A stretch of 64,000 nt of DNA from Corella eumyota (lineage: Eukaryota > Chordata > Ascidiacea > Phlebobranchia > Corellidae). The translations under genes were made by a program, and so were the position numbers. Under the pieces are notes generated by a model. The model was not told the origin of the DNA, did no database searches, and worked only from the letters and a program-made list of their open reading frames with translations. Below are positions 13,342 to 25,590 of this stretch, one piece after another (within the stretch, counting starts at the first letter, position 1; the number at the start of each line of letters is the position of its first letter). The DNA lies in contig OY720097.1 of the NCBI GenBank assembly GCA_963082875.1, forward strand, positions 14,578,501 through 14,642,500, given 5' to 3'.

Positions 13342-14282
13342 CCTATATGTATTCTAGAGTATGCAATTTTTTAAAAGTGCTTTTACTGTATATTTTATAA
13401 ATTTTCAGCTTTGCATTTAAATTTTTTAATTAAATTATAATAAGTTTTATTTTTTTAAATCAATGAACATATATTTTTAAATGATATTATTTAATGCTTA
13501 TGGTTATGGTCACTACTGACCATTTTAATTGGGTTTTATTCCACTTTTTTAATTACATATGTTTGCTTTCTTAGGAATGTAATAATGTAAGTACAATGTT
13601 ATAGTGCATTTTGTTAATTGATATGTTTTGCTCTTAAAATCATATAAATTTATCAGTGTAGGAACTATTTGGTATCCACTTTTTAAATCTAATGTAAAGT
13701 ATTTGTATTGATCTTGTGAATGATACTGTATTTTGTTTCACTTCAAGTGAACTTAATATGTAGTGTTTTTGAAATGTGCAAAATTTTTGTACTAATTAAA
13801 AAAAAATTAAAGTTTTATTTATATTTCTTTAAAAAGAAACTTTTGGATAAAACATAGTTTAATGGATAAACAAAACAGTAAGCAAATAAAAATTTTAATT
13901 TTTAATTTTAAAAATTTAATTTTTTAATATGTTAAACTTTTTCGCTGTAACGTATATCTCAAGCATTTAAATTCGGGGATTTTTTTCTTTCCACACGCGA
14001 ATTCAAAACAAAAGTGTAAAATGTTAATGCCGCCTAAACAAAATAATAGAAAGACGTTTAGATAAAGGCAGACAAGCGTTTAAGCACTTTTATGTAATGC
14101 AGTCTACATAGTGTTTACAGTACATTGATTAATAAAACATTAGAATTCTGTAACGATTAACATATGAAAGTACTAAAGTATAATTAATGTTTTAAATTTA
14201 CCTTAGCAGATTAGCATATTCAATTTTGTATTAAAAGCTTAACAACATTGAAAAGCTGAAAAGGATAGTTTTACTATTAATT
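13342..14282. other. PXYLP1 3'UTR and KMT5A upstream region
   Basis: About 940 bp between two genes on the same strand. AT-rich, with several AATAAA/ATTAAA-like signals for PXYLP1. No other gene is seen. Confidence 0.5.
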
Positions 14283-15727
14283 ATGAATGAAAACGTGGAA
14301 ATTGTTGAAAACCATGAAGTAAAAAAAGCAAAGTCTATAAAAAATAAATCAAACAAGGAACTAAACACTGCTTCCAAAACTAGTCAAGAAGATTTAATTG
14401 TTAATGATACAACGTTGCCAAAAATCTGCAATACACCTCAAAAAACTGTTTCCTCGGCTATAGATATTGGATATTTAAAAATGTCACCAATGCCTAGCAA
14501 AAAAACTGCAATTATAAAGACTGAACTAAATGCTACAGAAATATTAACTTCGCCAAATGCAAAATTAAAAACTAAATCAAAAAGAACTGCTTCAAAAAAT
14601 AAATCAAAGCCCAATAAAAACAAAAAGTAAGAAATAAATTGGTATTCTCATCTTGCTGCCTGTATAAACAATTTTCATTGTTATAGATTATTTAAATTAT
14701 TTATTTTATTATATAAAATTTAAATTTAACTTTGAATTCCAAGGGTGCCCAAATCAGAACCAGTTGAAAATCATAAACTCACAGACTTCTACCCAATTAG
14801 AAGAAGTTCTAGAAAAACTAAATCTTTAATAAAGGTAAAAATAAATTAAATTAACTAATAAGTGCCAATTTCTTCAATCTTGAGAATTGCAAAACAGTTA
14901 TAAGTTCAAATAATTCCTTTTAGAAAGAACAGGCTGATGAACTGGTCAATTTAATTCAGTCCAACTGTGAGCATGGCTTAGAAATTGTAGAATTCACAGG
15001 AAAAGGCCGTGGGGTTGCATCAACAAAGTTTGTTTTATTTTTTACCTATTTTTAAAATCAGGTATATATTTGATAGTGCTTGTTAAAAAAATGTATTTTT
15101 TTCAGAAATTTTACCAGAGGTGAATTTGTTGTTGCATATGCAGGAGATTTAATTACTTGGCCCGAAGCTCGCCAGCGAGAGCAAGAATATTCACTTAATT
15201 CATCTATTGGATGTTACATGTATTATTTTAATGCAAGGGGGCAAAATTATTGGTAAAAGTCAAAAATTAATTTTTTTTTATGAAAGTATTTAGTAATTGT
15301 CCTAAAGGCAAAAAAATTAATAATTATTGCAAAAAAAAACTACCAAATTTAATACAGTTTTGCAGTTTTAAAGCCTGAAAAGATTAATATATTTACACAC
15401 TTTGTTTGTTATGCAATGTAATGCACTTTATTTGTGTCTTCAATTTACGATTCCCTTTGAGGACAAGTTATTTACATTCTATTTTTAAACAGCATTGACG
15501 CAACTGCCGAATCTGGTAAACTGGGAAGATTATTAAACCACAGTAGAAGAAGCCCTAATTGTCACACACGGTTGGTTTGGGTACCAGATATTAAAAATCC
15601 TGAAAAAGAACTACCTCATCTTATTATCGTTGCAAAACAAGATGTTGCTATTGGAGAAGAACTGACATACGATTATGGTGATCGAGATAAATCAGCCTTA
15701 GAAGTTCACCCTTGGCTTAAATCTTGA
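14283..15727 (+). CDS. KMT5A: Histone H4 lysine-20 monomethyltransferase (SET8 / PR-Set7)
   Basis: Exons 14283-14626, 14744-14834, 14924-15027, 15106-15252 and 15493-15727 join in phase to 306 residues. The N-terminal ~115 residues are Lys/Ser-rich and disordered, with several TP/SP sites. The block LTDFYPIRRSSRKTK is nearly identical to the vertebrate KMT5A PCNA-interacting (PIP) degron, so cell-cycle destruction by CRL4-Cdt2 is likely conserved. The SET domain follows: GKGRGV, FVVAYAGDLI, YMYYFNARGQNYWCIDAT, GRLLNHSR (the NHS cofactor motif) and EELTYDYGDR near the end. It monomethylates H4K20 in chromatin and supports S-phase and mitotic progression by family. The start is the first ATG of the open exon. 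Confidence 0.95.
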
Positions 15728-16836
15728 TTTTGTTTAAATACATTGTTGTTTTTTTAATATATCTAGAAAGTCCCAAACGACAACTAGGTTTTATTTTGTT
15801 TTTGTAAGAAAATATGTTGTGTTTTTTGTGGTTATATTTTTTGTACACATTGTTAACAACAAAGTAGGATATACAACTTTAATTTTAAGTCTACTATAGG
15901 ATCTTATAAGTTTTGGGTTAAATTTTAAATCAACCATCTAAACTATAAAGATGATTAAATGGTTTAAAAAACACAATTTAATGCTTTTTTATTATTTATT
16001 TTCACTGCCAGTGCATATAACATATATGTGTCCAAACAGCAGTTGTTTAAAGTAATGTGTTTTGTTTTTTTACAGGTTTTTTAACAAAAATGTTTATGAT
16101 TTCTAAATCAGTTTGTTTTGTTTATTTAAATTTTTTGTTTTACCTTAAATAAAAAATGCCAAAATGTATAAATCCCTTATTAACTTCATAAAATTTACCT
16201 TTAACATTATAAAATTTTAAGTTTTTCAAGAATTTATGACTGTTACATCCCCGATTTATAAATATCAATTGCAGTTATACGAAATAACTGTTGTTAACGT
16301 TTTAGTTTTCATTCGGTTATGGATAACCGCGCGTGGGCGACCAGGAGCTTTGTTTATGCCGAAATATTACAACCACAACGTTTGGCTATGCAGCGAAATA
16401 GAGAGTGGTATTACCGTTGTTGTACTCTGTGTTAACGTAATCAGCTTTGCGCAATAACATTTCTTATTGATTTTAAATTTAAACACTGTAGTCAGTCTTT
16501 TAATTCTTTGCGTTTTGTATGGCAGCAATATAAACCAAATGATAGGCGAGAGTTTAACAGTTTTATTTGGACGGTTTTTGTTTTTTGTATGTTGTTATTT
16601 AACCGCAATGTCAGAACTGCAGAATATATGTTTTGTCTACATGTTTTTTTTACTAACAGACTAATTACATTTTGATCAGTTAATAGTCTCCCGTCGTTTT
16701 AAACTATTTTTTTTGAAGTTTAACATAAGAAAAGCATGTGGATGGTGTGGTAGGACCACAAATAAAACAAAAATAAATTTGAAACTTGACAATACAATCT
16801 ATAAAAAATGTTTTTTGCAGATAAATTTATTTTAGA
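15728..16836. other. KMT5A 3'UTR and SNX29 upstream region
   Basis: About 1.1 kb. A small ORF at 16236-16457 has no recognisable features. A strong 3' splice site (TTTTTTGCAG, ending 16820) lies 16 bp before the SNX29 ATG. It suggests a 5'UTR intron or a spliced-leader acceptor. Confidence 0.5.
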
Positions 16837-19800
16837 ATGTCATCGTTGACAAGCGACACAAACAAAGGAGAATGTGAAACATTACATATGAAATTACTGG
16901 ATGCAGTAAGAAGTTGTCAGACTAATTTGGGTGGAAAACAGCAATTGGTTTCAGAATCAAGCAGTTGGTAATACATACACATTATTGTGTTTTAAAGTAA
17001 TTTTATTTTATTACTGTATATATATTTTTTCTAAATAAGAGAGTTTTCAGTATGCCTTAATAAGTTTATTTTACATTTAAATAATGTTATTTTTTGTCCA
17101 TTCAGGGTTTCCTGCCTTTGTACACAGATTGAAGTTGTGTTACAGCATCGTTTAAAAACAAATTCATTATCAAAAGGATTACTGGCTTTAAAACAAGTTA
17201 CTGTTGGTTCTGTTCCAGAAGAAATTGTGTTTTGGCATTTTATCAGAAACCATTTGACACAGCATGAAATTGAACGGTAAATACTTTGAAACAAAGCAAA
17301 ATTAAAGTTTTAATTGGTTAAATTTTATTTTTTGAAAAGCTTATTGTCTCGAAATTTATGTAAATCAAAAAAATTTGTGTAGTTTTAAGTATATGAACAA
17401 GTTTTATAGGACTATTTATTTAATTTTGTCAACATTTATGCATCATTCTAGAAATTAATAATTAACTGTTTGCAGGTAGGTGAAATGAGTAAATTCTGTG
17501 GGTCTGTTTTGTTATTTATTATTGTGTCAATATTTAAAAACATAAAAAAATGTAAACTGTTAGCAATAATCCTAAATTTCCATTCGTTTAAATGTAGCCT
17601 TAACTTGCAAATTGTATTACTTATTTTAATTTTTTTTAAATTTATTAGGTTTGAAAAATTGGTAAATATCACAACTGATGTTGGTCGAGGTCGTGCTTGG
17701 TTAAGGTCCTCGCTAAACGAACATTCACTTGAAAGATATTTTTACATGATCATTGGAGATGTTGACATGATAAAGTTAGTACTTAGTCTCTGTGCAATAA
17801 AAAACAATGTTAATTTGTTTTTTAACTTAATATCCTAAGCATTTTTAAACTATATCAAATTTGTCTAAATGTGAAAAAGTAAAAAGGATTATTATATTTA
17901 ATTGTAGGAATTATTATGAAGATGGAGCATTCCTTCTCGATGAGGAAAGGGCAAGTACTTTACCGCAGATGGCAGCAGGTTAATAAAATCTTACTAATAT
18001 TACCCAATATGAGATTTAAAAAAATAGCCATTTAAATTATAATGAAACATATTTATTTACTTTGTATGCTATATTTAATGTTTATTTACTTTAGGACTTG
18101 CTTCAATCTATTTTAACATTCGATTTGACAACCCTTCCTTGAATGGTTCTCCCAAACCAATGCCCAACTCACTCGGTTTTATTCCTAATATACTAACTCC
18201 AACTTTAAACAACATATCTTATAAAACAATATCACAACCAAATAATGAGAATATTGATGCAAAATATGCAGGTAATGTGCAAATTAATGTTATTTTAAAT
18301 TGTTTTGCAAACTTGTTGGATATTCCAATTTATTTGGAATATTAGCATTTTCTTATATGGGTTTAAATTTGGTTTTAGAAAAAGTAAAGAAAAGATCTGG
18401 AAAACAAAAAAAGGCCAAGATAATTACATTTGGTGGAGATGATACCTCTTTTGATGGCCTCAGTGTAACTTCTTCATCAACCAGGGGTGAATCTGGAAAA
18501 GTCGTTACAAATCGAAGTATCTCCTCAAAATCTTCAAATATTTCAGTCTCCTCGGTAAATTCAGATGATTTGTATGAGATTGCAAGACCAGCACCACAAG
18601 TATCACAAAAAATAAACCATGATTCAATTCAAAATGGTTTTCAAAATCAAAACTCTAAAAATGCTGTAAATGCTGAGTTGACTAGAAGTGTAGCAGGTGT
18701 AGCTTTGCATCCAGAGAATTCAGAATTGAGTCACGAAAGTTCTCCTAAACCCGGGATTCCTTCATTTTTTTCAAGTCCTTTAAAAGAAAAATCTTCAACA
18801 AAAAATAAAAAATTAAAAGATCAAGAAAACGAAAATGGAATTTATCAAAGTGCAATGGCTACACAAAATTTGGATCAAGTTTTGCCAAAGAAAGGTGAAG
18901 TTGAAAAAATGAAACAACAGTTGTTAGCAGTTAAATCTGAGGAAGAAAATGACAAGTAAAGATGTTAAACTTATATTTTTATGTAGTAATGAGAAATTTT
19001 TTTTTATAATTGCAAATTGCATTAAATTTATTGAAATATATTAATGTTAAAATTTTAAATAGCCATGACCTTGTTATGGATGGTTGGTCAGTTCGGTCTA
19101 ATTCTGTTCCATTGAGGGTAGATAATTCATCAAGTGAGTTGTACCTTGTTCATGATGATGATGATTTCTATTCTCAATCAATAGGTAATTTTGTGTTTAA
19201 ATTTGATTATGATCTTTTATTGCTGGCATAACAAAATAATTAGGATTGCAAATATTAAGTTGTGATTTAATATTATATATAGTTCGATTTCCACTGTGAG
19301 CATGTAATTTCTCTACTGCATATGACTTTATAATGAACACTTACAACAATTCCAAAAATATTAGTAAAATGATCTCCTGAAATAGTTAAATTATATATAT
19401 TGTTTAGAAGAGAAAAGTGAAAATTTTAATACAAATGAAGTAGAGGTATTACCGTCATTCTTGGAACGCAAGGCAAAGTAATTAAAATTTATTTTGAAGT
19501 TGTTTTGTTTCAAAGCATTACTAAGGTAATTGTTTTTTAGCACCCAAGCACATGAACCAACATCTTCTGGACAGAAATTGTCTTTTGATGCAGAACAACC
19601 TAACAATAGTAAGTTAATACTTTACGCATTCCAATGTGGTTTTATTCTTAAAATACAATTTTTTTTGTACTTATCACATGTTGTTGTGTAATTTTAAACA
19701 TAATTTAGAACATATAAAACCACCTTAACTACCTGATTAACTTCTTCTTAGATTTTTGTTCGAATATAAAAAACGATATAGGTAAAAAAAATTTTTTAGA

Positions 19801-21616
19801 TTCTGAAGACTTGAGACAAGCTTTAGTTGCGGTTATGCAACGCAAGGATGAAGTTGAACAAGCCAACAAGTAAGTTAAGCTAAAACATATTATCAATGGA
19901 CAATGTCTTATTGGTGTGTTGCTTTTGTTATACCTTTCAACTTTATATCAACTTGGTTGTTTATTTTTACAGATCAATAAGAGGTTTGTTGGATACAGAA
20001 ATGGAGCACTCTGCTGGCTTGAGACTAGAAATTGAAAAACTGCAGATGACAATTATGAAGCAAGTTGAAGAAAGCACTTCAGCTAAACAACAAGCTCAGC
20101 GGTAAAAAAAACTTTGCAAAGCATGTGTTGTTTTTTTTCTAATCAGTTAGTTATTATCTTGTTAATATTCTTAGAGAGAATGATATACTTAGAAACCAAC
20201 TGAAGAAATATGTAGGAGCTGTGCAAGCACTTCAGAAAGAAGGAAAATCAAATGAGTGTAAATATTTAACTCTATATGATCCATCTATATTAATAAAACA
20301 GCTTATTGCAAATCTGCTGATAAAGTTAAGCAACATGACCCTTTTTCTTTTTATCTTAGTGGCAGTTCCAAATGATCAACAATCAAAGGAGCTGTTGGAA
20401 AATACTGATGTAGGAGCAGAGGTTTATGAAAAGGTAAATATTGTGCCCTTGTAATATTAGTAACATTTAAACTGCAGCAACTTGAATATAAGTCGTTCTT
20501 TATTTAGAAACTGATTGAAGTAGCAGAAATGCATGGTGAGCTCATGGAATTTAATGAACGCCTTCACAAAAGGCTTCAATCGTCAATTTCCTTACTTCAC
20601 AACATGAGGACTGAGTTAGTGGACCTTCGAGGCCCAGTAAGAAACCACTTATGTAACTTAATTTTGTGTTATAAAAAAACTAAACTTTTTGTGCTTAGTA
20701 TCAGTAACTGTAAAAACTTTTAACTTTGATTTATTTATTCTTTTTCCTAGATGGCAACTGACGACCGAATTTTTCAAATTGAAAATGACAATATTTCTAC
20801 AACTGTAGAATCATTTTCACGTGCCTTGATTAATATTTGGATGCCGTCTGTTTATCAAAAGGGTAAAGGTCCTGATTCCCATCATGTTTATCAGGTAAAT
20901 TTTTTTCAAAAGTAGTAATTAAATAATTCCTATTTACATTTTTTTTGTTTGAAATCAAAATGTAGTCTTTAATATACAATTTTTAGGTTTACATTAGGAT
21001 TTCAGACGAGGAATGGAATATTTATCGAAGATATTCCCATTTTCATGAACTACACATACAGATAAGAAAGAAATATCCAATTATTGACACTTATGCATTT
21101 CCACCTAAGAAAACTGTTGGAAATAAAGTTTGTTTAATTCTGATTATTTTCATATGCATTGAAATTTTAAAATTTAATTTTTTAATAAATATAATTATCG
21201 CAGGGGACCAAATTTGTGGAACTACGCAGGAAAGGACTTCAAAGTTATTTAAGATTGTTAATGAACAGTGTTGTTCAAAATCATGAAAAGATTGTTGCAA
21301 GGCCGACCAAACAAACACTTATTACTTTGCTGCCATTTTTTAGGTGATTCAGACTTTGTAGTTAAAAAGTTCTTACCATATTATATGTTTTTATTGCCTA
21401 ATTCCATAAAATTGTATTAAAATGATTGTCCCATTATTGTTGCTTTTTGGTAAGTTTCTGTTTTTTTTACTATAAAACTAAACTTTAGGTTATTAATCAT
21501 AGTTTTTAATTTATTAAACTAATAAATTTTATGTTTCAAGTGAAACCATGATAACAACAGAAGATCCAACAGCAAGCAAAGGCAAATTTTCCATTCTTAA
21601 ATCTCGTCGTAAATGA
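16837..21616 (+). CDS. SNX29: Sorting nexin-29-like protein (RUN + coiled coil + PX)
   Basis: Exons: 16837-16967, 17106-17276, 17649-17774, 17908-17978, 18095-18271, 18379-18955, 19063-19184, 19408-19477, 19541-19608, 19752-19869, 19973-20101, 20175-20257, 20360-20433, 20508-20636, 20751-20894, 20987-21127, 21204-21343, 21541-21616. All phases close to 848 residues (human about 813). An N-terminal RUN domain is seen (GLLALKQVTVG, VFWHFIRNHLTQHE, GRGRAWLRSSLNEHSLERY). A Ser-rich linker and coiled coils follow (HSAGLRLEIEKLQMTIMKQV). The PX domain near the C-terminus has the phosphoinositide-binding core YRRYSHFHELH, then KKYP and FPPKK. The RUN/PX pairing with this order is characteristic of SNX29. 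It probably acts on endosomal or Golgi membranes. Confidence 0.9.
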
Positions 21617-22225
21617 TTATTTAATTGCAAATTCAAAAAAAGCCATGATTATTTTAGTTCTATAAATAAATATAAAGCAGTATATTTGATTTTTATGTTC
21701 GTTAATAAAGTGCAATCTATTTTATTATTTCAAGAATTTTTTACCTACATTTTTTTAATTAAAAAAATTGTTTAGTTTTATTAGGCTGTTCAAGTAATTT
21801 AATTTTTGATAACCACTCATTATTGTACAAAGTAATTTTATATATTTAAAGACAAAACAATTAAAAAAAGTAAAACAATTTTTCATTTAATCTTTATTGT
21901 CATTGGAAAAATTTGTTTTAACACTAAATTTGATATTGGACTAATGCCATGTTTAAAATTGCATAAGTAAATACATAGATAATATACAAAAGAGCTCTTT
22001 TAAAGTACTATTTTATAAATATTATTTTATAATAAGTTTCTTGTATTGCAAATAATTGCAGATTCAAATATTTTTAAGTGTTAATTTACAGTTTTTAAGT
22101 GTTTCATTATACATTTTATAATTAAAAAATCATTTGTTGCAATAGTGTGGTTTGTAATCTAAAAACAGTAGAAAATTATTTAAATTAAGTTTAATTGCAC
22201 TTGTAAAAATAAATTTGATCATTTT
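21617..22225. other. Tail-to-tail 3'UTR region of SNX29 and TXNDC17
   Basis: About 600 bp of very AT-rich DNA between convergent genes. AATAAA-type signals for SNX29 occur near 21666 and 21706. No other gene is seen. Confidence 0.6.
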
Positions 22226-22603
22226 TCAGTCTTCATTAAAGAGCATAGAGACCAAATTTGGTTGAATTTTTTGCTCAGTAAGGCGCTGGTTGGGTGAACC
22301 CCATTTCATTAAAGTGGGCACACCAGTTAGTTTCAACCTTTTATCAGTACGAAATTCATTTTCTTTGTTTTTCCAATATTCCCTTCCACCCACTGCGCAG
22401 TAAATAAAGACTACATCACTGTCGAGTGATTTTAGACCTTCTCGAACGATTGGTTCGCTGACAACACAATCTGGACACCAACTTTTTCCATTGCTATCCT
22501 TGTCTCCACAAAATAAACAAAAGATCGTTTTTCCTTTCAAAGTGTCATCAGTAACTTGCTTAATAAAATCCCCATAACCCTGTGCTTTTAATTCTTGAAC
22601 CAT
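22226..22603 (-). CDS. TXNDC17: Thioredoxin domain-containing protein 17 (TRP14)
   Basis: A 125-residue cytosolic thioredoxin-like oxidoreductase with its coding region in one exon; human TXNDC17 has 123 residues. The active-site motif WCPDC sits at about residues 42-46, after KTIFCLFCGDKDSNGKS. This is the signature that separates TRP14 from ordinary thioredoxin (WCGPC). The cis-Pro loop is GVPTLMKW. In other animals TRP14 reduces disulfides of selected proteins (such as dynein light chain LC8) and low-molecular-weight disulfides, using thioredoxin reductase. The start ATG at 22603 gives a full-length family member. The gene is convergent with SNX29. Confidence 0.95.
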   Translation of the reverse strand: MVQELKAQGYGDFIKQVTDDTLKGKTIFCLFCGDKDSNGKSWCPDCVVSEPIVREGLKSLDSDVVFIYCAVGGREYWKNKENEFRTDKRLKLTGVPTLMKWGSPNQRLTEQKIQPNLVSMLFNED

Positions 22604-23620
22604 TTTTCGATTGGGAAGATAAGTGTTTTTGTTTGCAATAAGTATATTTTTGAGAATTTTAACATATACCTAAACACACAAAAATTAAACTATATTAATG
22701 TTATAGCTATGCAAAAAGGGGCCTTTTGTATGGTTAATTACAAGCTTTTTCTTGTCCCTTTTTGGTAGCGAAGGAAGTATAATAGAAAAAAAAGAAATTT
22801 GACTCTTACATGGCTTTTACTGATTAAAGCACATTTTAAAGGATAACTAGGGGTGTAGATGTATCTTTAAAAAAGTATGGTCCAATAATACTTTGGGTTA
22901 TATTTGCGTTGCCTTACCTCCTTACCCACTTGTCTGCTTGTAATTTGACATACTTTTGGTTCTAATCAGCCAAGTAGAAAAAACACTTTTATACACATAA
23001 AGGGTGAAATAATTATGTCGGATTGTTTACATAAATTTATAAGGACACTACTTTTACTTTCTGCCGAGTCAACGATAATATTTTGCTGCATGTACATACT
23101 TGCACACGGGTTTGTGTTATAAATAGTGGATTAATAATCCATTGAAGTTCGCTACGCTTGACTAAAAAAAACATACGAAATAAAAATGTATCCTCTTTTG
23201 GCAATAATCATGAACAATAGGTAAGTCGTTTTTGAACAAAATACATTTTTTTCAATAACGTCGTTTTATAACATCCAATGTCAAAATACAATGTTTAATG
23301 TTCTTTTTATATTTATATTATATAGAAAAAATGGAGCACGGCGTTTTATTTGTGTTGTCTGTTTCAATCTTAATTTTTTGTTAATTATTGTAATATATGT
23401 CCTTTAACAACTGACGATGTCACTTCAACGTGGTTATTTATCGTCACATACTGCACAGTGTAAAACCTCGCACGTCAATGTAGTGGTAACAGATGATTAG
23501 TTGAGATAAAACAGAAAGCCTAGATATAAAAGTCACTGTTGAAATGTCATTGGAGTTAAAAGCATACACCACTACACCAGACAATACAGCTTTTGGTAAA
23601 CTAAAAATATTGTTAAAAAA
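22604..23620. other. Divergent upstream region of TXNDC17 and the phosphagen-kinase-like gene
   Basis: About 1 kb. It holds a TATA-like TTATAAATA near 23117 and a palindrome of two homeodomain-type sites (GGATTA-a-TAATCC, 23128-23140). There is also a good donor AATAG|GTAAGT at 23221 with candidate acceptors near 23589. That suggests a 5'UTR intron of the plus-strand gene. Confidence 0.45.
23128..23140. promoter_or_regulatory. Palindromic Otx/bicoid-type homeodomain sites
   Basis: GGATTA and TAATCC face each other with one base between, just downstream of a TATA-like TTATAAATA. K50 homeodomain proteins (Otx, Gsc, Pitx) bind TAATCC. The functional role is inferred only. Confidence 0.35.
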
Positions 23621-24727
23621 ATGGAAGGACAGTCAAGTTTTAGCTCGTTAGAAAACTATCCGGACCTAGAGGGAATAGATTCTCACATGTCTCATTGCCT
23701 GACTGAAGAAGTATATGAAAAGCTACATGGCGTAGAAACTATAAGTGGTTTTACAATTGACCATGTTATACAAACAGGAATAGATGACTTTAGAAGTGAA
23801 GATCGAAATAGACAATCAGGCTGTGTGGCTGGAGATGAACAAACTTACGAAGTATTTTCAGCGTTTTTTGATGACGTCATAGAAGCTGCACATGACGGTT
23901 ATAAACCAGGACAAAGTCACGTCGTTCAAGAACTGATAAACGAGGGTGAACTGGTCCAGGTTAACTTTGATAAAACAAATGTTTTTTCGGCAACTGTTCG
24001 TCTTGTTCGAAACATTCAAGGGTTTTGTTTTCCAACATTTTGCACCCGTTCTGAACGAAGAATTGTCGAACGAATTTGCAAAGATGCTTTGAGCAAATTA
24101 AAGGGCAAATACCATTTGGTTCAAAAATTATTGGATGATTCGGAGATAAAAATATGTGGAAAATCGCTTTCTGAGTTTATTGATCGGTCATCTATGCACA
24201 CTTGTGTTGGTCGAGACTTTCCTGATGCACGTGGACTGTGGGTAAGCGACGATGAAAAAGTGGTCGTCACTATAAACTGCAATTCTCATGTTACATTGTT
24301 TTCCACGTTTTTGGAAGGAAATATCGTGGAGACTTACAATGCTGTCAAATCCCAGTTGCAGTTACTGGAAGCAGCTATCACAGAAGGAGGAAATCGATTT
24401 GCAGTTAATGATCATCTCGGTTATATAACAACTTTCCCAGAAGACCTTGGTATAGGAATGCGAGCAAGTATCGAACTAAATTTTCCCAAATTGGCACGAA
24501 ATCACTATTTTGAAGAAATTGTTCGTAAGCTGCGACTACAGACAACACAGCCAGATAAGGAAGGCTGTATGATTGCATCAAACATCGACAGTCTGGGTTT
24601 TACTGAGACCCACGTTATTCAGTTAATTATGAATGGATTGGTATTTATGGAGGAATGCGAAAAACGACTTCAGAAAACACAGACTATTGATCGATTAGTC
24701 AACGATCTTCTGCCAATACTGCGTTAA
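23621..24727 (+). CDS. Phosphagen (creatine) kinase homologue, predicted catalytically dead
   Basis: A 368-residue single-exon ORF covering the whole phosphagen kinase fold. SGCVAGDEQTYEVFSAFFDDVIEAAHDGY matches TVGMVAGDEESYEVF...HNGY in parts. DFPDARGLW, NDHLGYITTFPEDLGIGMRAS and KLARNHYFEEIVRKLRLQ follow in family order. Key catalytic residues are changed relative to creatine kinase. The reactive Cys of TCPSNLGTG is Phe (TFPEDLGIG). The SSRVRTGRS arginine loop is SATVRLVRN. The VNEEDHLR acidic/arginine segment is INCNSHVT. Other nucleotide-binding Arg positions near the C-terminus are also lost. The frame is nonetheless intact over 368 codons, so it is under some constraint or recent. The intron-free coding region among many-exon neighbours suggests a retrocopy origin. 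It may act as a scaffold or pseudoenzyme; substrate unknown. Confidence 0.85.
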   Translation: MEGQSSFSSLENYPDLEGIDSHMSHCLTEEVYEKLHGVETISGFTIDHVIQTGIDDFRSEDRNRQSGCVAGDEQTYEVFSAFFDDVIEAAHDGYKPGQSHVVQELINEGELVQVNFDKTNVFSATVRLVRNIQGFCFPTFCTRSERRIVERICKDALSKLKGKYHLVQKLLDDSEIKICGKSLSEFIDRSSMHTCVGRDFPDARGLWVSDDEKVVVTINCNSHVTLFSTFLEGNIVETYNAVKSQLQLLEAAITEGGNRFAVNDHLGYITTFPEDLGIGMRASIELNFPKLARNHYFEEIVRKLRLQTTQPDKEGCMIASNIDSLGFTETHVIQLIMNGLVFMEECEKRLQKTQTIDRLVNDLLPILR

Positions 24728-25319
24728 GTAAAAAGTTTAATGTATGCAAATAATTGTTTTAATGTTTTCTAAGTTTGTTAACAGCTATAAACTTTATTGT
24801 AACAACGAATACGCTTTATATTTATGTCAATTTAATTCACTTTTTCGCAATTTTTAAAAATAGCGCATACTTTTGTCGTTTTTGTACGAATAAAATTAAA
24901 TACCAACATTGCCGCATACTATTTTTTATACAATCTATTCGAGTTTTACAAGAACTTTTTTTATGTTGAAATTTCTTTGTCTAAGAAGAAATTAAATGTG
25001 TCGCAATAATAACATCAGCTGAAACCAGTGATGCATGGCGGAGATGTAAACAAAGTGAAGTAATAACATGTTTTGCACATTCAGCAAAAACGTAAAGTAC
25101 CGGCAAAACAACTTTCCGGTTTAACAGTTCAGTTAGTACCTCAAGTCAGTTTAAGCATTTTACAATATTTTTTTAAAATTTTTTATTAAATATTCACTTT
25201 GTACTGTTGTAAGTAAAATTGCAACTGCCTTGGCGGCTAATAAAAGTCTACAATTTAGCAGTTTCTTTTTTAAAAGTGTTTTTAAGTAAATATTTAACAA
25301 ACTTTTTAAAATGTGATCA

Positions 25320-25332
25320 GTTAATTATTGTC
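25320..25332 (+). promoter_or_regulatory. HNF1-like site upstream of MTTP
   Basis: GTTAATTATTGTC matches the HNF1 consensus GTTAATNATTAAC at 11 of 13 positions, about 680 bp upstream of the MTTP ATG. Mammalian MTTP is driven by HNF1 and HNF4. Assignment here is by motif only. Confidence 0.3.
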
Positions 25333-25590
25333 TGGAACTATGTATTATTAGACTGTAAATATAAGCTAATACCAAGGAACAAAGACTAGAGTATATAACA
25401 GTTATTAATTTAGCATTAAGATGATTTTTACCCATACAAAAAATAATTTAGTATAGCAATGACAAGATGCATACTTTATTACATTTTATATAAGTGTTGC
25501 AGTTAACAGAATTTTTTTATTCTAATTGGTCAGCATCTTGTTTGTTTTAAAGATAATAAGTCATATTGCTGAGAGACCAAAGTACTGAAA

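Noticed and set aside
14438-14623. 61-codon minus-strand ORF
   Set aside because: Antisense shadow of KMT5A exon 1.
16236-16457. 73-codon plus-strand ORF with hydrophobic stretch
   Set aside because: No splice context, poly(A) signal or family resemblance; probably the SNX29 5' region.
23621-24727. Active creatine or arginine kinase
   Set aside because: The fold is clear, but the reactive Cys, several Arg and the acidic pair are all replaced.
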